This document shows, piece by piece, positions 34,728 to 41,731 of a DNA stretch of 45,336 bases; positions within the stretch are counted from its first letter, which is position 1, and each line of letters opens with the position of its first letter. The notes beneath the pieces are model-generated. The model did no database searches. It was given only the letters and a program-made list of their open reading frames with translations, and was not told where the DNA came from. The DNA is from an uncultured Lachnospiraceae bacterium (GTDB lineage: Bacteria; Bacillota; Clostridia; Lachnospirales; Lachnospiraceae): NCBI GenBank assembly GCA_902767135.1, contig CACXGE010000105.1, positions 1 to 45,336 on the forward strand, written 5' to 3'. A program made the translations under genes and the position numbers.

Positions 34728-34756
34728 ATTTTAACAGTATCATAGGTTTTTGTCAA
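34728..34756 (-). promoter_or_regulatory. Strong sigma-A promoter of the NlpC/P60 hydrolase
   Basis: Consensus TTGACA (34751-34756), 17 bp, TAAAAT (34728-34733) on the minus strand, about 90 bp before the start codon. It is the best-matching -35 box in the window. The remaining gap to 34949 is AT-rich and shows no gene or clear terminator for the upstream epimerase gene. Confidence 0.8.
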
Positions 34757-34949
34757 GGAATTCCATAGCAACTTACCATTTTCAGGATATTTCTCATCTT
34801 ATTTTTATTATGCATTTTGTATGTATTTTCATCTTTTCTATTTTATTTTCTTATATATTGCACATTGGTTTTTCACTTTTGCTCCTTAATGGTGTAAAAT
34901 TCATAAGATTTTTTTGTACAATGTCACAAAATTGATTTTTTTCTCACTT

Positions 34950-35882
34950 CTACAGGATTCCCAGCTCCTTATCTCTCTTTATCATTTCAGCAATCCCTTC
35001 TTCTCTTGTATATCTCGGCTTCCATCCTATCACTTCCAAGCTACTGATATCTGCCACAGAGGAAAGCGGTTCATTGTCATTTCTCGGTCTCTCTCCAAAG
35101 CACAATTTTGTCTGACTGTCTGCCTCTTTCCAAATCATTGTTACAAATTCTTTCAAGGTGATAGGCTGACCCATTCCCACCTGGAACTGTTGAAACTTAG
35201 GAAGATTCTCTAGATTTTCTATTACCTTCATATACGCATCTACAACATTTTCCGAGTAAATATAATCTCTTTCCTGCATCCCATCTGACAGCTCTAATTT
35301 AGGCACATTGTGCACACAATTATGCTCTACATAACGAATAAACTTTCCCTGGATGTCATCTTCCCCAAATATATGTTCTAAATCCATAGAATAAAAACGT
35401 ATTTTTCCCAAGGCAGCAAATTCTTCCCCCCAGTTGATAAACTGATATTTAGACAAGGTGTAATCCGCCATGTATATTTTCTGTGTCATCCTGCCACAAG
35501 ATAATTGTTTGGTACTGTAGCTCCCTGTATTGATAAAAAAATCACATCCCGCCTGACTTGCACAGTCTAAAAGTTCCAAGCCGAAGAGTAAATTGGTCTT
35601 TGCCACTTCCACAGTCTCATCATCTTTTCTTCCATAACGCACTGCACAATGAATTACCCCATGGGGTTTCTCCTTTTGAAAAATTTCTTTCATAGACAGT
35701 GACGTGCCCATTTCCGTCTGTTCATCCACATTATACACACTGCATTTTCCCATCTCTTCTTCAATTCTGCCACAGTCAGAATTCTTTCGTTTCAGCAAGA
35801 CCACCTGATACTCTTCTTTTATCAGCCTTTTTACTATTTTACTGCCTAGAAAACCGGTTCCACCAGTCATTATGATTTTCAT
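34950..35882 (-). CDS. NAD(P)-dependent sugar epimerase/dehydratase (extended SDR)
   Basis: A 310-residue extended short-chain dehydrogenase. It has the nucleotide-binding motif TGGTGFLG (6-13), an active-site Ser region NTGSYST (119-125), catalytic Y141-x-x-x-K145, and the substrate domain with RDYIYSENVVDAYM. Such enzymes act on nucleotide sugars (epimerases, reductases, dehydratases); the sequence resembles CDP- or dTDP-sugar reductases but substrate cannot be set. GGAAGG precedes the ATG. No other sugar genes adjoin it, so its pathway is unknown. Confidence 0.85.
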   Translation of the reverse strand: MKIIMTGGTGFLGSKIVKRLIKEEYQVVLLKRKNSDCGRIEEEMGKCSVYNVDEQTEMGTSLSMKEIFQKEKPHGVIHCAVRYGRKDDETVEVAKTNLLFGLELLDCASQAGCDFFINTGSYSTKQLSCGRMTQKIYMADYTLSKYQFINWGEEFAALGKIRFYSMDLEHIFGEDDIQGKFIRYVEHNCVHNVPKLELSDGMQERDYIYSENVVDAYMKVIENLENLPKFQQFQVGMGQPITLKEFVTMIWKEADSQTKLCFGERPRNDNEPLSSVADISSLEVIGWKPRYTREEGIAEMIKRDKELGIL

Positions 35883-35911
35883 ATATGTACGTCCTTCCTT
35901 TTGATACTTTT

Positions 35912-36045
35912 GTAATAACTATTCCGTACAGGCCTCAGCATTTACTGCTGAGGCCGTAGAAAAATGTAAATTTTACAAAAATGGGGCAATTTGCATGCGT
36001 TAGCATTGCCCCATTTACTATCTGCTCCGTAGCTCTGAACAGATA
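35912..36045. repeat. Multi-hairpin intergenic repeat element (best-formed copy)
   Basis: Four palindromes in a row: GGCCTCAGCA with perfect complement (35931-35940/35946-35955), TGTAAATTTTACA (35965-35977), AAATGGGGCAAT with perfect complement (35979-35990/36005-36016), and ATCTGCTC/GAACAGAT (36020-36044, one mismatch). It occupies most of the 314-bp divergent gap between the epimerase and cold-shock genes. Blocks TAACTATTC-GTACAGGC, TTTACTGCTGAG and the GGGGCAAT hairpin recur in the same order, inverted, at 40334-40437. Confidence 0.75.
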
Positions 36046-36117
36046 CCTTTTGTATTAAATATACTATATTTTATCTTGTATTAAAACTGTTTATCAATAT
36101 ATTAACGAAAAAACAAC

Positions 36118-36146
36118 TTTACAACCGCATTTTTTTGTGATATTCT
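36118..36146 (+). promoter_or_regulatory. Promoter of the cold-shock gene
   Basis: TTTACA (36118-36123), 17 bp, TATTCT (36141-36146). The transcript would have a short leader of about 45 nt, without the long 5' UTR known from enteric cspA. Confidence 0.55.
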
Positions 36147-36196
36147 GATAAAGGTTGCAATCAAGCAATCAGGATTAATATTTTGGAGGTATCATC

Positions 36197-36397
36197 ATGA
36201 ACAAGGGTACAGTAAAGTGGTTCAACAATCAGAAAGGATACGGATTTATTTCTGACGAGGCAGGAAACGACGTATTCGTTCACTACTCTGGCTTAAACAT
36301 GGAAGGCTTCAAGTCTTTAGAAGAAGGCCAGGCAGTGGAATTTGATATTGTTGATGGCGCTAAGGGACCACAGGCTACAAATGTAACAAAGCTTTAA
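36197..36397 (+). CDS. Cold-shock protein (CspA family)
   Basis: A 66-residue single OB-fold nucleic acid chaperone with both RNA-binding motifs, KGYGFIS (RNP1) and VFVHYS (RNP2, usually VFVHFS). The strong ribosome site TTTTGGAGG precedes the ATG. It is a lone plus-strand gene with its own promoter and terminator among minus-strand genes. Confidence 0.97.
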   Translation: MNKGTVKWFNNQKGYGFISDEAGNDVFVHYSGLNMEGFKSLEEGQAVEFDIVDGAKGPQATNVTKL

Positions 36398-36487
36398 TCA
36401 ATTTTTATTCATGTACTCTTTTTTGTAATATTATATAAAATTTTATTAAAAGAAAGCAATACATTGATAAACAAAAGGTTAACCTAA

Positions 36488-36520
36488 GAAGTGCGGTTTT
36501 TCCGCACTTCTTTTGTTTTT
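36488..36520 (+). terminator. Rho-independent terminator of the cold-shock gene
   Basis: Perfect 9-bp stem GAAGTGCGG/CCGCACTTC (36488-36496/36502-36510), 5-nt T loop, then TTTTGTTTTT. Its T-tract abuts the pepD stop codon on the other strand. Confidence 0.92.
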
Positions 36521-37958
36521 ACAATTCTTTTAAAACTTCAAGAAGATATTCCCAGACTCTTCTGGTAGAGGAAATGCTTAATCTTTCCTGTGGTGTATGG
36601 ATATCACGGATATCCGGTCCCATAGAGACACATTCTAATCCCGAAAGCTTTGCCGACAAAATTCCGCATTCCAATCCCGCATGAATCGCCTCAATTTTTG
36701 CCGATTTTTGATACATTCTCTGGTACACATCCAACATTACTTTCTGTAGCTTGGAATCCGGATTATAGGCCCATCCTACATAATCCCCTTTTTCAGAATA
36801 ATCACAACCTAAAAATTCGGTTAAATACCCGATTTTCTCGCTCAGTGCCCTCTTTTCACTCTCTACGGAACTTCGGATGGACACCTCCATTACCACCTGT
36901 TCCCCTACCGTCTTTAAAATCCCCAAATTGCAGGAAGTCTCCACCAATCCCGGAATTTCCATACTCATCTTCTGAACCCCATTTGGCAACTGTCTCAACA
37001 CGTACATTAGAATTTCTTTATTCTTTGGATGAAACATCACTCCCTGCTGCTTGGGCATTTTATGCACCTTTATCCGGATTCCTTCCTCAGAGCCTTTAAA
37101 CTCCCCAGCTAACTCCCTTTCCATTTTAGCTGCAAGAGAACATACAATTTCTTCGTCTTCTTCTTCACACCAGATAACACTTCTGGCTGCCCTTGGTATC
37201 GCATTGTCCTTTAAGCCTCCGCTTATGGTCTCAATACCAAATCCCATATTCTTGGAAATTTCGAATAAGAGCCTTCCCATCAAAATATTTGCATTGGCCC
37301 TTTCCTTATCAATTTCCACTCCGGAATGTCCTCCAGCCAAACCTTCCAATAATAACTCGTATCGTGCCCCCTCTACTTCCACATAATCTACAGGCAGTTC
37401 AATGACACCTACAAGGCCACCGGCACAGCTTACAGTCAAAACACCTTCGTCCTCCGAGTCAATATTGATGAGCCGTTTTCCCTGTAAGACACTACAATCC
37501 AACGCATTTGCCCCAAGCATACCAATTTCTTCATCCACGGTAATCACAACTTCCAAAGCCGGGTGATCAATGGTTTCTGACGCAAGAATTGCCAGGCAGT
37601 ACGCTACCGCAATGCCGTCATCGCCTCCCAGGGTAGTATGTTTTGCAAAAATCTCATCTTCCTCTACTTCCAAAGACAGACCATCTTTGTAAAAGTCAAT
37701 GTTTGCACCCTCTTCTTTTTCGCAAACCATATCCATATGTCCTTGCAAAATCACTGTTTCTGAAGCCTCATACCCTTTGCTGGCTTTCTTAAAAATAATG
37801 ACATTTCCACAAGGTTCCTGTATATATTCCAGAGAATGTTTTTTTGCAAATTCCACAAGATAATCGCTGATTTGCCTGGTATTCCCCGAGCCATGGGGAA
37901 TAGAACATATCTCTTCAAAAAAATGAAACACTTCTCTTGGTTCAAAATCTAACACCAT
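36519..37958 (-). CDS. pepD: Aminoacyl-histidine dipeptidase PepD (M20C)
   Basis: Cytosolic di-zinc dipeptidase that cleaves Xaa-His and other dipeptides. The 479 residues match PepD throughout: EEICSIPHGSGN near the N terminus, zinc ligands in LQGHMDMVCE and LGGDDGIAVAY, catalytic/ligand ITVDEEIGMLGA, DSEDEGVLTVSCAGG, lid-domain HSG (GGHSGVEI), and the C-terminal GLECG and HTPQERLSI blocks. ATG 37958 was preferred over a GTG at 37970, which lies within the ribosome-site region. 85 bp after the HisA-like gene. Confidence 0.96.
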   Translation of the reverse strand: MVLDFEPREVFHFFEEICSIPHGSGNTRQISDYLVEFAKKHSLEYIQEPCGNVIIFKKASKGYEASETVILQGHMDMVCEKEEGANIDFYKDGLSLEVEEDEIFAKHTTLGGDDGIAVAYCLAILASETIDHPALEVVITVDEEIGMLGANALDCSVLQGKRLINIDSEDEGVLTVSCAGGLVGVIELPVDYVEVEGARYELLLEGLAGGHSGVEIDKERANANILMGRLLFEISKNMGFGIETISGGLKDNAIPRAARSVIWCEEEDEEIVCSLAAKMERELAGEFKGSEEGIRIKVHKMPKQQGVMFHPKNKEILMYVLRQLPNGVQKMSMEIPGLVETSCNLGILKTVGEQVVMEVSIRSSVESEKRALSEKIGYLTEFLGCDYSEKGDYVGWAYNPDSKLQKVMLDVYQRMYQKSAKIEAIHAGLECGILSAKLSGLECVSMGPDIRDIHTPQERLSISSTRRVWEYLLEVLKEL

Positions 37959-38043
37959 ATTTCTTCCCACTCCTTTTCACACCATTTTTCCGATTTTTTA
38001 TTTTCTAATCCAATGTAATAATCCACCCTGTCTTTCAAGGATT

Positions 38044-38817
38044 TCAATCCATCATTTCCAACACGGTTTCAAATTTCAAAGGACCACCAAATAAATCCAG
38101 TGCACTTCCAATGGTTACATCCAAACGATGTTGTCCTAATACCCCCAACTGTTTGATATCCTCATAACTTCCCACGCCACCTGCATACGTAATTGGAAGC
38201 TTTCCATAATCCCCTAACATCTTCGCTAAATCCTTTTCTATTCCAGAAGCCTTGCCTTCCACATCTACTGCATGAATAAGGAATTCATCACAAAATTCAT
38301 GAAATTTTTCCAAAGTTGCCTGCTCTAACTTTTCCTGTGTAAACTTTTGCCAACGGTCTGTCACAACATAGTATGCATCCTCTTTTCTTCTACAGCTTAA
38401 ATCCAAGACAACTCTTTCTTTCCCCACAGTATCTACCAGTTTTTTCAGATGTTCCCAGTTCACCACTCCGTTTTGAAACACATAGGAAGTCACAATCACA
38501 TGACTGGCACCTGCCTCTATATATTCCTTTGCATTTTCACAGGTGACACCTCCCCCTACCTGCATCCCCCCCGGATATGCCTTTAATGCCTCTAACGCCT
38601 GTCTTTTGGTTTCTTCATAATACTCAGAACTAACAGGATTCAACAAGATAATATGCCCTCCTGTGATTCCTTTTCTTCTATATGTATTGGCATAAAATGT
38701 AGCATCCTGTTCTGAAACAAAATTTTCTTTTGCCTGATTTCCTGCATCTAATAAACTGCCCCCCACAATTTGTTTCACTTTTCCATTGTGTATATCAATA
38801 CAAGGTCTGAATTTCAT
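38044..38817 (-). CDS. hisA: HisA-type isomerase of the eukaryotic (HIS6) class
   Basis: A 257-residue TIM-barrel isomerase, the ProFAR isomerase step of histidine synthesis. It aligns by eye with yeast His6 rather than with bacterial HisA: CIDIHNGKVKQIVGG (catalytic D8), FVSEQDATFYANTY, MQVGGGV, HVIVTSYVF, RVVLDLSCR (D139), FLIHAVDVEG, ITYAGGV and the GSALDLFGG ending. ATG 38817 has AGGAG 5 nt upstream; an ATG at 38832 contains that site. No other histidine genes are near. Either a true histidine enzyme or a paralogue with a changed substrate; the conserved catalytic Asp residues favour the first. Confidence 0.88.
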   Translation of the reverse strand: MKFRPCIDIHNGKVKQIVGGSLLDAGNQAKENFVSEQDATFYANTYRRKGITGGHIILLNPVSSEYYEETKRQALEALKAYPGGMQVGGGVTCENAKEYIEAGASHVIVTSYVFQNGVVNWEHLKKLVDTVGKERVVLDLSCRRKEDAYYVVTDRWQKFTQEKLEQATLEKFHEFCDEFLIHAVDVEGKASGIEKDLAKMLGDYGKLPITYAGGVGSYEDIKQLGVLGQHRLDVTIGSALDLFGGPLKFETVLEMMD

Positions 38818-38840
38818 TTTTTCTCCTTTCATAAGTCTAA

Positions 38841-38873
38841 GGAAGCTGCAAAATCTAAAACCTCACAACTTCC
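38841..38873 (-). other. Intercistronic hairpin between the lipoprotein and hisA genes
   Basis: GGAAGTTG pairs with CAGCTTCC (8 bp, one G-U) on minus-strand RNA. No U-tract follows, so it is not a standard terminator; it may protect or partially end the upstream message. Confidence 0.4.
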
Positions 38874-38905
38874 CCTGGACCTACTCTAAACTTTGTATTT
38901 ACGTA

Positions 38906-39355
38906 TTATCTTTGTGTTCCCCTAGGTGTCGCTAAATTGTTATTTGTTGATGTATTATCTGTAGCATTATTTGTGTTGTTATTTGTGTTGTTATTCGTGT
39001 TGCTATTTGTATTACCTGTGTTGTTATTTGTATTATTATTTGTGCCATTGTTATCTAGCAAATCATCCGCAGCATTTTCAGCACCATCAATCACATCTTT
39101 TCCTGCTTCTCCTACACCGTCAATCACATCTTCCACTGGACCGTTTCCGTTGCCATTTGTATTGTCAACATTAGCTCCACCTGTCTCTCCGGCAGCGGTC
39201 CCATTTCCTCCCACATTGTCTGTCTCTTGGGTGGTAGGACTGGGGGTTACTTTCGCGTTGTTGTTTTCATTACCTGTGTTGTTATTTCCACAACCTGTCA
39301 TAAGACACACCGCACATAGCAATGCCGCCGGCATACCTACTATGTTTCTTTTCAT
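38906..39355 (-). CDS. Asn/Thr-rich lipoprotein of unknown function
   Basis: A 149-residue surface lipoprotein: signal peptide with lipobox LMTGC (Cys about residue 22), then low-complexity sequence. Residues about 25-70 are Asn/Gly/Thr-rich, a short amphipathic part (EDVIDGVGEAGKDVIDGAENAADDLL) is the only ordered-looking segment, and the rest is an Asn-Thr repeat tail. No domain recognised. Similar small lipoproteins with GAENAADD-type segments occur in Clostridia, role unknown. ATG 39355 has AGGAG upstream, enclosed in a long stem; an in-frame upstream extension to 39457 is not credible. Confidence 0.8.
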   Translation of the reverse strand: MKRNIVGMPAALLCAVCLMTGCGNNNTGNENNNAKVTPSPTTQETDNVGGNGTAAGETGGANVDNTNGNGNGPVEDVIDGVGEAGKDVIDGAENAADDLLDNNGTNNNTNNNTGNTNSNTNNNTNNNTNNATDNTSTNNNLATPRGTQR

Positions 39356-39360
39356 AACAT

Positions 39361-39433
39361 AAAACACTCCTTTTCTTTCAATAATATTAAGAGCACTGCT
39401 CTTATGTATATATTTCCCAAAAAGAAGTGTTTT
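39361..39433 (-). promoter_or_regulatory. Leader stem enclosing the lipoprotein ribosome-binding site
   Basis: AAAACACTTCTTTT (39420-39433) can pair without a break (13 Watson-Crick and one G-U pair) with AAAAGGAGTGTTTT (39361-39374), which contains the AGGAG ribosome site. The 45-nt loop holds a second hairpin built on the near-palindrome AAGAGCAGTGCTCTT (39389-39403). If transcribed from upstream, this would hide the ribosome site. No known riboswitch class is recognised. Confidence 0.6.
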
Positions 39434-39439
39434 ATACCC

Positions 39440-39468
39440 GTATCTATTCAGAACCACGGAACAGATAC
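39440..39468. repeat. Short palindromic derivative of the intergenic repeat family
   Basis: GTATCTATTC (39440-39449) and GAACAGATAC (39459-39468) form a 10-bp stem with one mismatch and a 9-nt loop, in the gap between dapB and the lipoprotein gene. Shares GTATCT-TTC/GAACAGATAC ends with 36020-36045 and 33511-33540. Confidence 0.5.
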
Positions 39469-39485
39469 AGATACTCTATTATTTA

Positions 39486-40247
39486 TTATTGTGCGTCAAT
39501 AACGTCTGCCATGTCGTACATACCAGCACCTTTACCTGCCAAAAACTTAGCTGCCTGCACTGCACCTTTCGCAAAAATTGCTTTTGAATAAGCTGTATGC
39601 TTAAATTCAATGACCTCATCTGTCCCTGCAAATATGATTTCATGTTCCCCAACAATGGTTCCACCACGAACTGCACTTAAACCAATCTCTTTCTTTTCTC
39701 TCTTTTTTCTCTCCTGGCTTCTATCGTATTTATAATCATACTGATTGTCTAATGCTTCATTGATAGAGTCTGCCAATGCAAGTGCCGTTCCACTAGGCGC
39801 ATCTACTTTTTGATTGTGATGCTTTTCCACAATTTCAATATCATATCCCGCTGGTGCCAGAATGTTGGTAACCTCTTTTAAAAGTTTTAATAACATGTTG
39901 ATACCAAGAGACATATTTGCGGATTTCAAAATTGCTGTATTTTCAGAAACCTTGGACACTCTGTCTAACTGCTCCTGGGACAATCCTGTGGTACATAAAA
40001 CCACCGGCATTTTCTTTTCTTCACAAAAATCTAACAGTCCATCAATGGCTGCAACAGATGCAAAGTCAATTACCACATCCGCCTCTACATTACATTCTGA
40101 AATCTTCGAAAATACAGGATAATCGTTTTGGATATGATCTGACACATCAATTCCTGCCACGATTTTTGCATTCTCATCTTCCTTTATGATTCCTGTAATC
40201 ACCTGGCCCATCTTACCATTGCAGCCATGCATAATAATTCTAACCAT
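39486..40247 (-). CDS. dapB: 4-Hydroxy-tetrahydrodipicolinate reductase DapB
   Basis: Second step of the lysine/diaminopimelate branch, NAD(P)H-dependent. The 253 residues have the nucleotide-binding GCNGKMG (8-14), CTTGLS, the catalytic/substrate motif EKHHNQKVDAPSGTA (from about 141) and the C-terminal GTDEVIEFKHTAYSKAIFAKGA. Length is typical. It lies 189 bp after dapA in the same direction, separated by a repeat element, so it may be read from the dapA riboswitch promoter or from one of its own; I see no strong separate promoter. Confidence 0.97.
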   Translation of the reverse strand: MVRIIMHGCNGKMGQVITGIIKEDENAKIVAGIDVSDHIQNDYPVFSKISECNVEADVVIDFASVAAIDGLLDFCEEKKMPVVLCTTGLSQEQLDRVSKVSENTAILKSANMSLGINMLLKLLKEVTNILAPAGYDIEIVEKHHNQKVDAPSGTALALADSINEALDNQYDYKYDRSQERKKREKKEIGLSAVRGGTIVGEHEIIFAGTDEVIEFKHTAYSKAIFAKGAVQAAKFLAGKGAGMYDMADVIDAQ

Positions 40248-40279
40248 TTTTTATCCTTCCTATGTGTCTTATGATTTAA

Positions 40280-40437
40280 TCTGTTACAAAGCTACATGAA
40301 CGTAACAGTTTAGACTATGGCTAAACTGTTACGAAATCGGGCAATCACCACAAATGCAAAATTACCCGATTTTGTATAATTTACCCTTTCCCTCAGTCTC
40401 AGCAGTAAATACCAAGCCTGTACTGAATAGTTACTTT
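40280..40437. repeat. Multi-hairpin intergenic repeat element (copy between dapA and dapB)
   Basis: Contains GTAACAGTTTAG with its perfect 12-bp complement (40302-40313/40321-40332) and AAATCGGGCAAT facing ATTACCCGATTT (40334-40345/40361-40372), whose single C-A mismatch becomes a G-U pair in minus-strand RNA. Read on the minus strand, it repeats the block order of the 35912-36045 element (TAACTATTC-GTACAGGC, TTTACTGCTGAG, GTAAATT-TACAAAAT, GGG-AATTTTGCAT, ATTGCCC). It fills nearly all of the dapA-dapB gap. Confidence 0.75.
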
Positions 40438-41327
40438 TAAACAACCTTTACTCCAAAATCCTGCATTGCTTTCTTTAAACTTTCCTTGTGGGCATCTTCC
40501 ATTTCAGTTAACGGCATACGAAGTGGTCCTGCCTCCATGCCCATCATGTTCACCGCTGCCTTTACCGGAATTGGGTTTACTTCACAGAATAACTGTTCAA
40601 TCAAAGGAAGAGCCTTTAACTGAATCTTTAAACTTTCCTCCACATTGCCTTCTAAAAATTTAGCAACCATATCGTGAGTTTGCTCTGGTGCTACGTTAGA
40701 CAACACTGAAATTACTCCAACACCGCCTAAAGATAACAGTGGAACCACCTGATCATCATTTCCGGAATAAATATCAATACATCCATCTGCCAACTGTGCA
40801 AGCTTTGCCACCTGGGAAATATTTCCACTTGCCTCCTTGATTCCCACAATATTTTCCACATTACGGGCTAAAGTAACTGCAGTTTCCGGCAGGATATTAC
40901 AACCTGTTCTAGATGGTACATTATACATAATAATTGGTGTCTTTACAGAATTGGCAATTGCAGTGAAGTGTGCAATAAGTCCCTTCTGTGTGGCCTTATT
41001 GTAGTATGGTGTCACCACTAAAAGTCCATCCACACCATATTTTTCCGCCTCCTGGGACAAATAAATTGCTGTTTCCGTACAGTTAGAACCTGTTCCGGCT
41101 ATCACAGGGATTCTCCCAGCAACTTTGTCAACAGTGTACTTAATGCACGCTAAATGTTCCTCATGTGACAGAGTCGATGCCTCTCCTGTGGTTCCACAAA
41201 CGATAATTGCATCTGTCTTATTCGCCACCTGGAACTCCAACAGTTCCCCTAACTTTTCATAATTTACCGTTCCATCCTGATGAAACGGTGTGATAATCGC
41301 AACCCCTGCGCCTTTAAAAATTGCCAT
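40437..41327 (-). CDS. dapA: 4-Hydroxy-tetrahydrodipicolinate synthase DapA
   Basis: Condenses pyruvate with aspartate semialdehyde, the committed step to diaminopimelate and lysine. The 296-residue TIM barrel has GTTGEASTL (45-53), Tyr135 (MYNVPSRTG) and Schiff-base Lys164 (VGIKEASGN). ATG 41327 has AAGGAGG upstream; an in-frame earlier codon at 41354 includes that site. Its leader contains a lysine riboswitch with a terminator, giving end-product control at RNA level. Confidence 0.97.
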   Translation of the reverse strand: MAIFKGAGVAIITPFHQDGTVNYEKLGELLEFQVANKTDAIIVCGTTGEASTLSHEEHLACIKYTVDKVAGRIPVIAGTGSNCTETAIYLSQEAEKYGVDGLLVVTPYYNKATQKGLIAHFTAIANSVKTPIIMYNVPSRTGCNILPETAVTLARNVENIVGIKEASGNISQVAKLAQLADGCIDIYSGNDDQVVPLLSLGGVGVISVLSNVAPEQTHDMVAKFLEGNVEESLKIQLKALPLIEQLFCEVNPIPVKAAVNMMGMEAGPLRMPLTEMEDAHKESLKKAMQDFGVKVV

Positions 41328-41428
41328 AATTTCCTCCTTAAAATGAACAAACATTATAGAACGTTACATATAGTTATCTGTATTCATTGCATATTTTGCC
41401 CTATGGAATACTTCCAACTATACCTACC

Positions 41429-41456
41429 AAAAAAGGAACCGGCTTACACCGATTCC
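41429..41456 (-). terminator. Riboswitch-controlled terminator before dapA
   Basis: Minus-strand GGAATCGG and CCGGTTCC (one G-U pair) form an 8-bp stem with a 6-nt loop followed by TTTTTT. It stands between the lysine aptamer and dapA, the normal place of an OFF-switch expression platform. Confidence 0.88.
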
Positions 41457-41479
41457 TCCAAAATTTCCTTCTGATTCAT

Positions 41480-41645
41480 CGATAGCGCACCATCCATACT
41501 AAGATGACAGTCATACAGTTGTTCACTGTATGCCCAAGAAATATATTACAGCTATATCCCTTTCGGCAAAATTCCCTTTCCTCAGGCTTCTTCTGCTCCT
41601 GTAAGCATCCACCTGGCTACTGATAAATTTCGCAACCTCTACCTA
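41480..41645 (-). ncRNA. Lysine riboswitch (L box) aptamer
   Basis: The roughly 165-nt minus-strand leader shows the L-box conserved elements in order: AGGTAGAGG at the 5' side, ATCAGTAGCC, GAAGCCTGAGGAAAGGG, TTGCCGAAAGG, CTTGGGC, and GACTGTCATC, closed by GGTAG/CTATC as P1. The ACAGTgaacaaCTGT hairpin fits the P4 arm. Placed upstream of dapA with a terminator after it. Known for the class: lysine binding favours termination. No gene is found in the 390-bp gap 41328-41717. Confidence 0.95.
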
Positions 41646-41704
41646 AACATACCTTGATACAAGCATTGCCGCCTGTTCCTTTTTTCTTAATCAGATTACC
41701 ACTT

Positions 41705-41731
41705 ATTATAACGATTGTCAACAGCTTTCAA
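41705..41731 (-). promoter_or_regulatory. Candidate promoter of the dapA riboswitch transcript
   Basis: Minus strand TTGAAA (41726-41731), 15 bp, TATAAT (41705-41710). The -10 box is perfect but the spacer is short. The -35 box lies inside the last codons of the adenosyltransferase gene. Confidence 0.45.

Noticed and set aside
38937..39362. Plus-strand frame rich in Leu/Val/Phe opposite the lipoprotein gene
   Set aside because: Antisense of the Asn-Thr repeat; the minus-strand frame has signal peptide, lipobox and ribosome site.
39389..39403. AAGAGCAGTGCTCTT as an independent repressor operator
   Set aside because: It can be one, but it lies in the loop of a longer stem and no known operator consensus fits; kept only as part of the leader structure.
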